From contig NW_026570233.1 of NCBI RefSeq assembly GCF_019649055.1, positions 1-64,000 on the forward strand: a stretch of DNA of 64,000 nucleotides, read 5' to 3'. How positions within the stretch are numbered: the first letter of the stretch is position 1; every line of letters starts with the position of its first letter. Below are positions 1 through 13,439 of the stretch, piece after piece. The translations under genes and the position numbers were made by a program. The notes below the pieces were generated by a model that ran no database searches, had not been told where the DNA came from, and worked only from the letters and a program-made list of their open reading frames with translations. Source of the stretch: Paramacrobiotus metropolitanus. Taxonomy: Eukaryota; Tardigrada; Eutardigrada; Parachela; Macrobiotidae.

Positions 1-358
1 TATGTAATAAAATCCTGCTTCGTGTTTACTCTGCTAATAACTCACAGAACCTTGTCTCAGTCTGCAGCTGGCGCCAAAATCTTGCTCTTAAGCATTACGG
101 GAAAGTCAGGGAAAGTGGTGAACACTGAGAAGGAGTGGTAAACTGATAATCCGGAATCGCATACCTTATTCACCGAATAATGCTGCAGATGCTTGCTCAA
201 TGCTTTCGCTAACATTGAATTTTACATTGCAGATCGTGAACAGTTTATTATCTGAACAACAACAATTTTACTTTTCTTTTGGTAATCATAAAAAGGTTAG
301 CATTACATATTTTTATTATACTCGTATTTAATTCGGATGTAAAGTAGACATTTTTGAA
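1..358. other. left-edge intergenic DNA
   Basis: AT-rich sequence upstream of the SMYD-like gene. I see no open frame with recognisable content and no clear TATA element. It presumably holds the promoter and 5' UTR of the gene starting at 359. Confidence 0.5.
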
Positions 359-3300
359 ATGAGTGGGACGTGCGAGATCTCTGAAGGCAGCGTTGAGGAA
401 AAACCTTCCGTACTAAAATCTTTCGTCGCCGGAGACGTAGTATTCCGTTGTACACCTTGGCTATGGGGCTTTCAACTGCATGCGTATACGAATTACTGTG
501 CCCACTGTTTCGCTCCCGCGAAGGGTGCACAGTTACTGCAGTGTGCGGGATGTAAACTCCATCATTACTGCAGCAAAGCCTGCAAGGTCTGGTAATCCTT
601 ATTCTTATGAAATGTTATCATTGCGCCCACAATGTTTACGTAAGGTGTAATTATGGCCCGGCTTATTTACAGGCCACCGACTGGAACAACGAGCATCAGC
701 GAGAATGTCGTGCATTAACTGACATCGAGCTTCCCAAAGTCAGTGATGAATGTAAGGAAAATTTAAATCAAGACATAATTTTTATGGTAATTCAGTGGTA
801 ATTCACGGTCAGACGGCAGCATACGCAGTTACGTACGCACTCGTTTGAAGTAACTGCAGGCGGCAGGATTAACGTTGCTCTTGATAATTATAATTTTCAT
901 ACAATAAACCGTCCAGCAAATTTGATTACCAGAATGAAATGAAAGTATTACGTGTACAAGTTAGAACGGTAAAGACCGAAACTTTTTGATACGGGTTAGA
1001 AAATTAATTCAAAATTCAATGAATTTAACTGACGATTTTTAATTTTTTAGACTTTCCTCTTTTGATTATGATGGATAAACTCGCCATACGAATGCAGGTA
1101 CTTTTGCATGCAACAGTACTTGTGATATAATGCAGAATACACATGGCTATGTTTTGGGAGAGCGCCGGCTGGTAGCACCATGGCAAAATATACACTACGT
1201 AGTGTAGTGTTATGCCTTGGTAACACAATCTGCTCATTTCTGATGAGCATAAGTACTTTATTAGTGAATTATTACTTATGTTCAACCGCATCGATCAGGG
1301 TATGTATTTTCGAATACTTACTGAAGTACGTATTAACAAATAATGTCAATATTAAAAAAATTGACGCTTTTGATGCGATTTACGCGTGTTAGATGAATGT
1401 CGTTTATATGAACTTACCGTTGGTTGCTGACGAGGAAGGATCCATCCAAGATGTTCTGTGCATGCTTCCGCCTCACTCGCAACCGGAAAAGCTAGACGAC
1501 CTGTAGGCACACCTTGATTTTCTCAGTTTTCTTTTGCGCTTTGGTTCATTTTGCGTTCTTTAGGTTGCAGCATCCTGGCATGGCATCGCACATACTGGCC
1601 TGGTCACGTGTTGCCTCGGAGTCTAAAACGCCAGTTCCTTCATATCGAGAGTGTCTGAGCATAATTGCGTTCAGCACCTTTCCCCTTAATGAGCCCGGTC
1701 TTAAGAATACGAAACTCTACACTTTCGGGGCGGGACTCTTTTGGCCAGCTGCGCACCGCATGATGACGCCGGTGTGCTGGGATATCAACGTTACCATGGA
1801 TATTATAGGACGGGAATTAACCGTACATGCTACGCGAGATATACAGACACTTACCGCGGAACTGCGTGATGTACGAACATTTGTGCTGCATTACAAATTG
1901 CGCAAGAAAAATTCTGGTTACTTTACCCGCATAGCATGCTTCGTTTATACTGTAGCTGCGTTACAACGAACTGTTGAACACTTTCGGACATTATCAAATG
2001 ACGCGGACGGAACGCCGGAAAGTATTTCAAGACATCTACGGTCATCCCTGCAATTGCCGCATGTGCTCTGAAAGTTACGTAAGTGATGATAATAAATCAT
2101 TTGTATAAATGTACTTATCAATCGCACAACTCACTACACAATCGGTACTTTATAATAGAATTAATATAAAGTCCCTATGTTTCATACAGCGGTTACATTA
2201 CTTACATTAATTGTCGCTCTAGGGATATACATGAGTTACTAAAACTTAAATTGCTATTGCATTATTATAACACTAATAATCTTGAATGATTCATCTTTAT
2301 GTTTGTACTCGCATTTTCAAATTCGTATCGCAAATATGAATGCTTGTTTTTTAATTGCGGTTATCTAAAGATCCCGTGCTCCCCCTATATATCTATATTG
2401 TGTTTGTTTGTCTACGACAATCAGGGATGTCCTGCACGAGGTCATAGACTAACCTGAAAGAAGAGGCTGACGCAGCAGCGGAAGCCTGACATACAGTAAT
2501 TATAAAACACCGCAAATCTAGGTAATAATTCACAGCAGACAATAATGATCAACATGAAGAAAGCGCTTAGTCAATTTTAAATCTACCCATTTTACGGTTA
2601 CAGTCAAAACGGTAAAACAGGGAGACTTTAGCTGACGTGTTCTGCCTGCAATACAAACAGGCCGCACCAAGTTTTTACGAACTTCGAAAAATTTTCCATC
2701 ATAAAGTACAAGACGGAACACCATCTTGTACATCAGGAACAGAGATTTTCGGATACGACAAAATAACAGCAGCTTGTAAGTTGTAACCAGCTTTTCCTAG
2801 CGTCTCGGAAAACTCAAAACTGCAAATATTATGTAAATTAATACGGTCACAGATAGCACCAGGGCCATGTACCATGGCCCTGGCAGTACCATCTCGGATG
2901 TTGATTTATAATGATTTCGCACTGCCAATCTTGGGGCACATGCATTGCAGGCATGCACTGACATCCATTAATAAAACAATGCCATCAAGGTTGCGGATAT
3001 TTGGGGAGGTTTTTAGAGCAAAATTAGTGTCTGGCCCATGACAATTCGCGTGCTTTGAGAGGAAAAAGACCTCTTTAATGTACTTAGGAAGCAGAAATCA
3101 ATCCTCTAAAGTGTGGCACTATTGGTTGCACGGAGCGACTTCCCAGTGACGACCGTGCTCTATCAGCGTGCCCCAACTGTGGCGCTATCAACGATCGTCG
3201 CTTAACGCAGTACCGGAAGTTCCTGGCGGACTACGAAATCTCAGTTCCGAACATCACAAGTAGAGAAGAAGGAAATGACAAAAAAGCTGTTCTCTTTTTG

Positions 3301-3829
3301 GAGATGGAAAAAGCTGGAATTTTACATTCCGATGCGCACATACGCTTCGTATGCCAACCAGATCGATGGCAGGAATGGCCTGGCGAAGACAAGGAAAAAC
3401 CATATATTCTGATGCAGGAGCTTATCGTATGCGTGCGGTAAGCCGTAGTAATAGTTCCAGACCAGTAGCATTTCTTCATTAATTTTGCCAAACAAAATTC
3501 GACATTGCAGAGCGTTGTGCCCGAAGCTGAATGTATGGCGTGCTCACCATTTGCTGCGCATCTGCGTTGATTTACTGCGAGAGAGAGATCGGGTCGGCGA
3601 CTTGGCACGCTCTCTACCGCGGCCCGCAAGAGCGGAATTCAAAGCCAGGATGAACGATGCCGGCCCGTTAGCGCTTGAGTTGGCGAAGGAAGCACGTGAA
3701 ATTTCTACGAAACTCTGTGGAGCGGATTCACACTTGGCAAATTTCTCTCTTAGGCTGGTCAAGGATGCTGAAGAAAAAGTTAAGCACAGGATGTTTAGCT
3801 TGGAAACTCGATCCCGTAAACGGACATGA
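359..3829 (+). CDS. SMYD-like protein (MYND zinc finger plus degenerate SET domain)
   Basis: SMYD proteins are MYND-finger lysine methyltransferases. Exons read: 359-586, 673 to 751 or 786, 1393-1502, 1564-1870, 1956-2078, 3088-3437, 3511-3829 (stop TGA). The first two encode a MYND finger: CAHC, CAGC, YCSKAC, then ATDW..EHQREC, with the usual four residues between the last Cys and Trp. The 1564-1870 exon holds a SET-like core (TFGAGLFWPAAHRMMTPVCW, then GRELTVHATRDI). Where active SMYDs have NHSC, this copy reads AHRM, so methyltransferase activity is doubtful. The exon at 1956 gives RRKVFQDIYGHPCNCRMC, the post-SET Cys cluster; the exon at 3088 adds a C-C-C-C cluster (KCGTIGCTERLP, CPNCGA). 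The remainder is a helical C-terminal region. The junctions at 1870/1956, 2078/3088 and 3437/3511 are frame-compatible. The link from exon 2 to exon 3 is uncertain: the donor at 752 is out of phase, the one at 787 is in phase. Confidence 0.75.
2859..2883. repeat. 25-bp hairpin in SMYD intron
   Basis: CCAGGGCCATG and its exact reverse complement are separated by three bases (TAC). It lies in the 1-kb intron of the SMYD-like gene. It may be the core of a small foldback element or simply chance. Confidence 0.5.
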
Positions 3830-4883
3830 CTGACTGATAGCATTTCACTCGATTACAAGCTATCTGTTTTTGGCATAGTACAGGTATATGATCGCCAATC
3901 TCTACTAATCATACTAAACAAAGTTTTTGTCTGTACGCGGTTTCATGTCCTAACGGGATAATAATAACTACTTTATCATCTCAATTATGTGAAATATGCC
4001 GAAAATTGGCGCTGTTGTTAAAGTACAGTATAAGGTCAACCATTGAGCATTCATCTGTTACTTTTAATTGCGTTATTTGGTATATTTTTATCTGAAATAC
4101 CAAAAGTGAATGGAGTTATCGCTGTTGTGGACTTGTGGGGATTTGAAGCAATAACTAAGTGCTGCACAGAATCGTGATTGCAGACTGCAGTTACTGTACA
4201 TAATAAAGGACGCAACAAAAGTAAGTTTCACTAAATTGCCTCCCTGCCAATTGATGTGATACACAACTGATATATTTTTTGGCAGTTCTTCTCCATTTGA
4301 TTGTACTTAGACTAACTTATATTTTAATTCCGTTCCTTAGTAAATGGCATTTATATCTGTATGGATAATAAGGGCTGAAGGCATTTGTGCTGGGAGAATG
4401 CAAAATAGGGAAACTTACTTTTGGAGCGTCCTTTGTATAATCCGCATGCATATACTTACTGTAAACACAAGTGCATCCGAGATTCGGAATATTCTGTACG
4501 CGATATCTTAGACTGCAGTTTGTATGATTCACCACCAGCGGCGATTTCACTGTTGCTGGGGTTTTTACATGCGTTATTTATATTTTTTATAGATATTTTT
4601 TATACTTTTGTTCCTTTTTTTATGTTTTTGGCCAGCAAATTTTAGTTATTGTGGTGGTGGTAATACGTAAATTTATCTAGATAAATTTACAGTATTCATT
4701 ACTATAAACATCGAGTAATGTTACTGGGATCGCTCGAGATGATGACAAGAGTAAAAAAATTGTTAGAAAACAAAAAACTGATTTTCTGCTTCGTTGCATC
4801 AAAGCGTGAGCTTTTAAGAAATCACAAACGTCCAGTCAAAACTTCGAAACAACACGACCTGTATAACTTCATAAAAACGACAA
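3830..4883. other. intergenic DNA between convergent genes
   Basis: AT-rich spacer between the SMYD-like gene (+) and LRR gene A (-), so it should contain both 3' UTRs. An AATAAA lies at about 4,202, 370 bp past the SMYD stop. A perfect 24-bp palindrome sits at 4667-4690. No credible coding exon is seen. Confidence 0.5.
4667..4690. repeat. 24-bp perfect palindrome
   Basis: GTAAATTTATCT is followed directly by its reverse complement AGATAAATTTAC. It is AT-rich and lies in the convergent 3' spacer. No function is evident. Confidence 0.55.
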
Positions 4884-7800
4884 TCAGCATAGCAGCTGTT
4901 CGGTGTAATACTTTATCCTCCTAGGTGCATCCATATGACACGTCGGAAACTGAATAATCATATGCTGCAGCACTTGATTGGATAAGTCGTTAACAATGAA
5001 CTTTGCGGATCTGCAAGTACAAAAAAATTTTGAAACAACATGCATGTATTTTGCAGTAGCAGTATTTCAGCTTGTTGTGCCCTTTAAAAGTATAATACCA
5101 AATATAGTCACCTGCTGTAAGTTTCTTCAAACGAATCAAAGGTTGTACAACCCAGATCGCTAAGTAACGGTTTGCGAAAAGCAAATAATCTGAAAGGATT
5201 TGTTTCCTCCATGGTGCTAAATCCCCGAAACGATCCCGTCTCGAAATTAACTGCGCGGGATGAATTTAAATACAGCCATTTTAAATTGGGCAGACGCAGA
5301 AACAGTGAACCCGGTATGCAGTCGATCGGTAATTCCTGTATGCCCAAATGTTTTAGTTTCCGACCCACTGATGGTCCACCGGAAAACAGTCTATCGAAAT
5401 CCGTGAATTTATTCTCGCCGTAGTACATGTTCTCTAGACTGATCAACGGTTTCAGCGCCCCGGCATCCACATCGATAATCTGGTTACCGGCAATGGCCAG
5501 GATCTTCAGATTGCTTAGGCCTTTGAAATCGTCTAGTGCAATGGAAACAATAGCGTTTCGGGACACATCAATCTCCTCCAGAAAACGAAACACCGCTAAT
5601 TTGCCACCGCCCAGAGATTGCAGTTTATTAGCTTTTAATTTCAGTACTCGTATGTAGACCAGTCCGCCGAATACGGCTTTGCTGGCAGGAATGCGCGTAA
5701 TAGAATTGTAGCTTAAATCCAGTTCACGCAGGTTCGGGATTGAAGCATTCTTGAACACCTTAAACACGGAATTCGCGTGCTCGGCTTCCGTTAGAATCAG
5801 GGTTCTTATCTTTGGTGGAAGAGTCGAAAAAGCATCCGGGTCCAGTGATGTCTTTATTTTGTCAAATTGTAGCACATACTGAGATTTAGGACTCTCAGCG
5901 ATTGCGGTAGGTCACTGAAGAACCCTTTGTGAATGTTGCGGAAATAATTACAGCCTAGATTTAGCGTTTCCAGCGTAAGAACATGGCTGAGCATTGAGCC
6001 GGCAAACGTTTCTAGTTTATTCCGTGACAAATCCAATAACTGCAGCTTGGGGAAGGCTGTGAATTGCTGGGATTGGACATAATTGATGAAATAGCCGACT
6101 TTTTCCAGATTGAGTTTGTTGCCGGCAAGGCGCAACCGTCGCAAACTGGGAACAATGTTCTTCAGTCCTTTCGGAAGGAAGGTCAGGCCGTTGTACGAGA
6201 TGTCCAGTTCTTCCAGGTTGATTGATTTAGAGCCTTCGAATATATTGGCAAAGGTTAGGTCTTCAAAATCGTTACCGGCGAGCAGCAGCTTGCGCAGTTT
6301 TGGCAAACCGGCAAAGCTGCCAGGTGACCTAAAACAAGTATCATCTTTTAGCTTCGACAGCACTGTTACGACTGACAGTAATTTATTTTCACTGTACCAG
6401 TTCGGTGCATTTTTCAAGGTTTAAGAAATGGGAACTTAAATGAAGGATTGGTAATTTGATAAGTATGTGACTAATCGAATATGTGCGTATTTGTGGTTTC
6501 GTACTTAATGTATCTTTTCGTCAGTAAAACCTATTGTAACTGCTTACTTCAGCATGAAAGTGTTGCTCAAGTCCAGAGTCTCCAAATAAGTAAAATTTTG
6601 AAAAATGTAGCTTGTTGAAACATAATCCTGGAATTCATCATCTCTTAACGAGAGAAACCGGCAGTTGCGAATGGCAGCAAAATGAATGATAGCGTTTTTC
6701 GTCACCGGCAAACGATTACCCGAAAAGTCCACTTCCGCGTTAACAGCCAGATCAGCCGTCACCGTAGTAGCCTCGATAACTTTATCCCGATTGTGTAAGG
6801 ATATCCCACTAAAGTCATTGTTAATGATGTGCAAGATCTTCAGTGGTTTCTTCGTGCGAACCATATCATGCGATAATAATTCCATAATAAATCGTGTCCC
6901 GCGCACTTTGATAGTCGTTAAATTGGGGAAGACCATGAAGTATCGGGGTTGTATATAACTTAAAGTGGAATTGTCGAAAATGAATTCGGTTACGGCAGGC
7001 AACGCCGGTGTTTCATCGAAGTCGTTTATCAGTTTGAAATTCCCACGCCATAAAAGGCAAGACGCTCGATCCTGCAGCAACACCTTAATTTATGTATCGG
7101 TAATGCAGATGCTTCATAGAAGCAGCTGTGGCAGAAATCTTACAAAAATTTTGATTCTGAACAATTCTAGCGAAGCCTACCACAATGCAATAAATACAAC
7201 AATATAAGTACACAAAGCACCAAAAAGCGTTATTTACTAGTTCAGATTGCCAAAGAAAAGGGAAACACAGTGTTTTTTTCTGATATTTTAAGCTCACTTT
7301 CGGCAACGTATTACAAACTATTTACCAGTGATCAGTGGCGTTTGTAGCCTGCAGAAGAAATAAATATTAAAGGGGTGTAAAAGAAGGAATGAGATAAGTA
7401 CGAGTACGTTCGACCCTGAACCAAATTTAGCACGCTACCCAGGTAGTATCTTTTCGTAATACTATAGTATAAAACAAAACCCAACTCCACCGGTAGGAAG
7501 CTATCAAGCATAATTTAATTTTATTATTTTATCTTCATAAACCTACAGATACGCACTGTGGCGGCAATAACTCCAGCGGCATATCCTTCAGCAACGGGCT
7601 GTTCATAATCCGAAGACTTTTCAGTACTTGCTGGTCGTTGAGTTCCGGAAACATCCTGAGATTGATCCAGTTGTCCAGTTCCAGTGACACAATCTGACTG
7701 GCTACAGCACCGAGCACGGTGGAAGTTAACTGGCTCATACGGGAACTCCACAAGGACAGATGGATACGCTGAGCGGATGTGTTATAGACGAGGAGATCGT

Positions 7801-7993
7801 TATACAACTCGACACCGAGGATATCCTCACAAGCGATATGGTACACCTCCGGATTAGTACAGTCAACCAGGCATTTTCCGGATTGCAGTGTGGGACATTG
7901 GCATGATGCGCATGCGACAAGAACGAGCCAAACACATGGAGTAACTGCAGTCCTTATCACTGTGTTTCGAAACTGTGTGAATAAGCGTTTCAT
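4884..7993 (-). CDS. secreted leucine-rich repeat protein, copy A (frame-disrupted)
   Basis: Exons on the minus strand: 7993-7557 (or to 7553), 7071-6548, 6328-5112, 5010-4884. Exon 1 gives a signal peptide (MKRLFTQFRN..., hydrophobic core CVWLVLVACAS) and the family signature CPTLQSGKCLVDCTN / YHIACEDILGVELY. Exons 2 and 3 encode LRRs of the form L..LDLS.N.L. Exon 4 carries the conserved tail (QHMIIQFPTCHMDAPRR). Exon sizes (437/524/1217/127) are one base short of copy B in exons 2 and 3. The exon 2 loss, near 7,035, creates stops if the usual donor at 7556 is used. A second GT four bases further on (exon end 7553) gives an open junction. The exon 3 loss lies in a short A run near 5,855. Either the gene is decaying or the consensus has indel errors. 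The likely role is an extracellular or cell-surface binding protein; the partner is unknown. Confidence 0.75.
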
Positions 7994-9236
7994 ATTGCCG
8001 AAGATGGGAATAATGTGAGAGGCTGAGAGTAGTTTTAAATAGAACAAGTTCCATTCGGCCAGAAACCAAAATAAAGCGTCACTTCCACAGCATAAATAAG
8101 TGCTGTACTTAACTTCTGTAAGGCAGACAACACCGTGACAATGTGTAAAACAATTTTGCAAAGAATGTGCTTTTAGAGCGAAGGTATAAGTTATGTACCG
8201 GTACATATTTTTACACATCCAACACAGCTGCGACAGTGTATCACAACACCATGCTGTCCTCTGCAGGTACCCGCAAGGCTATTGCTGTAATTACACTAAG
8301 TGGACTGGCAGGTTTTCGGCCAGTATCATTATCGCAGCCTGGCTAATCGTTACCACAAGGAACAACTTTGTTGCTTCGGATTTTTTCAGGATTAAAACGG
8401 TCCCCCGATCGAAATAGTCATTATTCAGACGGCCCTGGTCCAAAGTGGTCCCTAAGTAGTGTTTGTAATTACTTTTGCCGTATTCTTCGGTACCAAATTA
8501 TGTAGTTAGAGTAGGCAATCGGAAATTCGACTTATGATAATTGTCACATCTGGAAGCGTTGTCTCCAGTATCTCGGGGAAGGTGAATCTCGTGCAGAGAA
8601 TAACTACCATTGCTCCCGTTATTGCTCCAGACGGACCGGACCTAACGCACGGGCTTACCTAACAATCGTTCTTACTGAGCGACTTATTCTCGGTTCGGCA
8701 TTTAAAGCTTTGACTGGTCAGTAAATATTGTATGATCTGCAAACACACTACAGTATTCGCCTGCGGCAGTTAAGCCGACAGAAACGTTCACAGTTACCTA
8801 ACACGTTTAAGGCTGTTAGAAGTTAAAACGTATTATAACGAGCTGTCGATATTAACGGAGAATACAAATGCCGGATTGTGTTTTGACCGTTTTTGTAAAT
8901 AAAAGGTCGCGGACTGTGACACACCGTTATTAAACTGGTGCAGATTTATACAGAAAGCTTTTAAAACCAGCAAACGCTCCAGTTTGTACGTGTATATACG
9001 ACAGCAGCTTAATCAGAAGTGTTTCTCATGTACAAATAACGTCGGTATTTATTGAATTTTTGAGTATTTCTAAATGGCAGTCACACCCAGAAGACATACA
9101 ATAAATAAAACCCTAAACTTTTTATACATATACAGGCAGAGTAACACTGCTAGAAGTACTACTGGTACTGACCAAATTACTGTACAGATTACAGGATTTC
9201 GACAAAGCTGCTTCGCTGCAGCAGACTTCGACGTAT
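7994..9236. other. intergenic DNA upstream of LRR gene A
   Basis: The minus strand has TATTTAAAA-like sequence at about 8,033-8,042, roughly 45 bp upstream of the LRR A start, which might be its TATA element. The rest, up to the LTR element, shows no supported gene. Confidence 0.4.
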
Positions 9237-9671
9237 TGACATGCTATACGGCAGATGCACTACATCTACCGTACTAGATGACCAACCACACACAGTCGGT
9301 AGAGTGGGACTCTCTGTTCTGAACGGTGATCTGCTCCTAGCTCACAACCAAATATCTGGATGACTTCCTGCAGGTACACACTAATGCTTTCGCCACAAGA
9401 AGGTCACTCAGGATCTCATAACCTTTAATCATAATCTGAAGACTGCACACACTGCGCACAGACTCTCCAGCCAACTCTATCAAATCTGCACACACTGCGC
9501 ACAGATCTGCCAAATCCAAGACTCAACTCACTCTCATCAAGACTCAGACTAATCAACACAAGCAGAATCGCTGATGGAATTAGCGATCAAAAGCTTTAGA
9601 TAAGAACAGGTAAATCGTACGTGAACTACGACGTACGTACAAAGTATGGGCATACTACGCATACCGCGTTA
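9237..9671 (-). repeat. LTR (downstream copy in element orientation)
   Basis: This 435-bp copy is nearly identical to 13440-13874. It carries short internal repeats of CTGCACACACTGCGCACAGA. Confidence 0.88.
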
Positions 9672-10637
9672 CCCCCACTGCAAATCGTTCTAACGTCCGC
9701 GTAGAACCACAGAAATCATTAATTAACCACCAATCAACGAAAAGAAAACCAAAACAATCGATAACTGAAAATCCATGAAAGTACCAACTTCCGGTGGATC
9801 TTTGGCGTGGTTCGTGTGGAATCCGGATAGTACAGGAGGTCCAAATGGTGTTCCAGCGCTGCTGAGTCCGTCCAAGTCTCCGATATTCCACGATTCCACA
9901 CGCATCTGTCCACGATCCACCAGTCATTCAGGTCCAAAATGTCAAAATTCTTCGTTCAATCCATCCTCTCCCTCACCCCGAGCTCGAGGATCCAATCTTC
10001 TCGACATCCAGCACAAGCCAGAAGTCCAATCGGTGGATATCAATCCACTGGACAATGAGGATCACCCCCACTGCAAACTTGCATACACCAGAAGAACCAG
10101 ACACTGCCAGGTTCCTTCATGGTCACACGGCAGCCATACACAGCCAGTTACTGATATCCTGAATACTCACTTTTCAGGATGGAGTATCTAAGCACATGCT
10201 TCAACGAACGATTGCAAAACACTTGCTGTTGCGATTCCTGGCCAAAGTGAACAGATTTTTCACCACTGTTCAGTTCCGAAAAATTATTTGCTGAAAGTTA
10301 AATCAGCAATTCAAAATTTAAATGCTGCACTACAGCACTCATGCCGCTGTATACGTAACTGCCGCACCAGCAGTAACGCATCACCTCACAGTACTTAACA
10401 TAAAAGTACAGTACTTCCGGTTCACTAAACCAATTTAACCAGATTTTTCCAATTCGATAAATCAGCAATCCACAATTATTAATGCTGATACTCCTTCAAC
10501 CAATTTTATAGAAAAACAAGTTAGATATTAACACTGCTAATATCTAAACTGAAAACTCAATCAAGCACATGCATCAAGCACTTGCCCAACTAACATTCAT
10601 AATTCACAATTAATTACGAATAAAATTTCTCCGAAAA

Positions 10638-12979
10638 TTAACCTTTGTTTGTCTGACCTAAAATCATGGATTCAAATAACCATGATAATTTACGGTCAAA
10701 AGAAACTTTCAGCTTCGGCACCCCCACTGCAAAACAGATGCCACTCTGTTGCACTGTGTCAAACTGCTGCTGACTGACACTGCCACTGATGCAAGCTTTC
10801 ACATCCTTGCATGCGCTGCGGCTGCGCTTATCCACTTCTGTTCGCTTCGGTAAATAAACCTTGGAAGTCATCTGCTTATTTCTGGCAGATTTATCCCTTC
10901 CCGGCCTACACTTCCGACCAACATGGGATACCGCCATGTTATTACATTCGGGTTTTACTATCAACTTCAACATGTGCTGCCTCACTACCGCAGGCGGCGG
11001 TTCAGCCAGCATAGGCTTACGCGGCCCTTTACTTGCACATTCCATACTTTTGTGCAAACCATGGCACTTAAAACAGATCGGTTTTCCATTTGGAAGAAAC
11101 CATTTGAAAAATTAATCCCGATTCTTCCATTCTCAGAACCCAAGTTATCTTCGCTCTGTGCTGAACACTGCTCAGCATCCTCATCACCACCAGTGCTTTC
11201 ACTACCGGACTCACAAGTATTATCGCTTGGCTGATCCAGATCTTCGAGATCTGAATCTTCTTTCGCCAACCTGCACTGCAGCTTTAACCCATTCAGGAAC
11301 TCATCAGTATCCTGAATTTCATTCTCTTCCATGTACGTGTACCAGCCGTATCTGTACTTCTTCAGCCCTTGCTTTAGATAGTATACGCGCTCTGATTCTT
11401 CCAACTTCAACTTCCTAAAGTAAGTTGTGAACCAGTCAACATACGTGTTCGGGGAATCTTTGCTGGTAAACATCCTGTTACCAATCTTATTCCGTAACGC
11501 CATAACATCTTTCTCCTCTGAGAAATGTTTCTCCAACATCTCTTTCCAATACTGCCACGTCTTATGCTTGTTATCCTCGTATTTATCACTGTACCAGGAT
11601 AACGCCGTACCTGTGACACACCGTGAAAGACACTTGTCGATTACATCTCTATCACACCATCCATTGTGCGTGATACAATTGTCGACACTTTCAATAAACT
11701 TCTCAACAGTCATCGAACCTGTCTTACCATTGAACTTTTCAGGATACATTACATCACTCCTGAAAGCACCTTTCAACGCGCTTGCCAGGCTATTCAAGCT
11801 GAGTGACTCATCACCTTTTCTGTTGGCTGCCGCTTTTTCCTGCGCGTCAATTCGTTTTTCTAATGCAGTTAACTTCAACTGCATATTATAGAAATCGTTC
11901 GAACTAACATTAGATATCGTAGGAGACAAACTACGATCCATCCCAAAACCTTCTTGAAGATTATGGTACCGAGTACGCAAATCCAAAAAGTCATTCACTG
12001 TCTGTCCATTCACTGTTTGTGCGGACAGAGTTCGAGCACGCACAGGCTTACCAGCATCTACTGTACCCTGTACATCTCGTTCATGTACAACCTCAATCAC
12101 AGAGTTCTTTTCTGACTGCGCTCTAATTCCTTTTTCTACATCCGGTCGCTTATGCAGATTTATTTCTGCATTAAATTTTGCGACGTTTTCGTCAAATAAT
12201 TTCTTTTCCGAAAGAAAATTATTTACCTTTATTACCAGCAATGCAGAACAATCACTCAATCGCTTCTGCATTTCAGCTGCTTCTTTCTTCTGCCTGTTCC
12301 ATTGATGTGCCAAATCTGCTTTCTGGCGCATGACGTCATCATGTGCTCTTTCCAAACTTTCAACTTTTTGTGTTAAACTTTCAACACGAACTCTTTCTGA
12401 ACACAACTCCGCTTTCACAGTACTCAATTCCGACTGTGAAACCTTGTAATCAGCCTGTAGCTTTTCATAATCAACAACCAGCTGCTGATACACTTCTAGC
12501 AGTTCATCGCCCTCGCCATGCCCTTCACCACTTTTCTGCTGGTGAATTTCTGGCAAATTCGAAAACAACTCATCTCCATGCTGCAACTCTGTCACAGCAC
12601 CCATCATTTCACTTCCGACATTTACGAAATTATTACCAAATATTTCGTAATTATCTTCAAAATCAATGTGATCATGTAGAACAGAAACGGGATCAATGTC
12701 CATGATCCGTTTTTCCAGTTCCCGTAAACCAGTAAAATCAAAATTTTCATTGATCATAGATGTCTCATCTACGATTTCTCTTCCGCCATTCACCGTACCA
12801 CCAGGTACAGTGCCTTTAACCTGGCTAGGATCAGCACTACTGAACCCTAAACCAGTCCCTCTGCTGCATCCTGCAGCAGCCCGTGCAGATAAGCCATCCA
12901 CAGCCAACTGCGATTCACCTGTCACTGACCGATCCATAGCCAGTGCCTGCAAAGCTAATGCCTGGAGCTCAACAGACAA
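10638..12979 (-). CDS. gag: retrotransposon gag-type polyprotein (element fossil)
   Basis: The N-terminal half is Glu/Lys/Gln-rich and heptad-like (coiled coil, about 12,150-12,500). A retrotransposon gag (capsid-like) domain follows around 11,350-11,780, with the family pattern W...(Y/W)..F. A CCHC-type zinc knuckle lies near 11,050 and a basic tail runs to about 10,640. The reading frame looks mostly whole, with about one interruption. No pol follows it, which fits a non-autonomous element mobilised in trans. Confidence 0.75.
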
Positions 12980-13439
12980 TAGACGATGATCAAATCAGAT
13001 AACGCTGACACTGCCAGCGTCACCCCGGAAGTTATCTGCAGACTTGAACGGGGCCGATCACTACGACTCCCTGTACCGTCTACAGCAACTAAACCCGCGA
13101 GTACAGATCACTACTGTACTGCGCCAAACCAAGCGTACCCACGCCAAACCAAACTCGGAGATCTACTTCCCGCAGACTCCCGGTACCTGGTTCTCCCTTA
13201 GGAACCGTACCAGACACCTGGCTCTCACTTAGGAACCGTGTCCTCCAAGTTCCTTCTAAGGAGACTTGGGTCAACCAAGGCCGACTGTACAGTTCCACTT
13301 AGGAACTGTATCCTCACGGGACTCTCTGAGGATCCACGTGGTACTACCAACTCGGCCACCAAAACACCAACTACCCAAACAATCGAAAATCACTCACCGT
13401 CCAGAAATCCCAGGGGTTGTTAAAATCCGGAAGGCGCCA

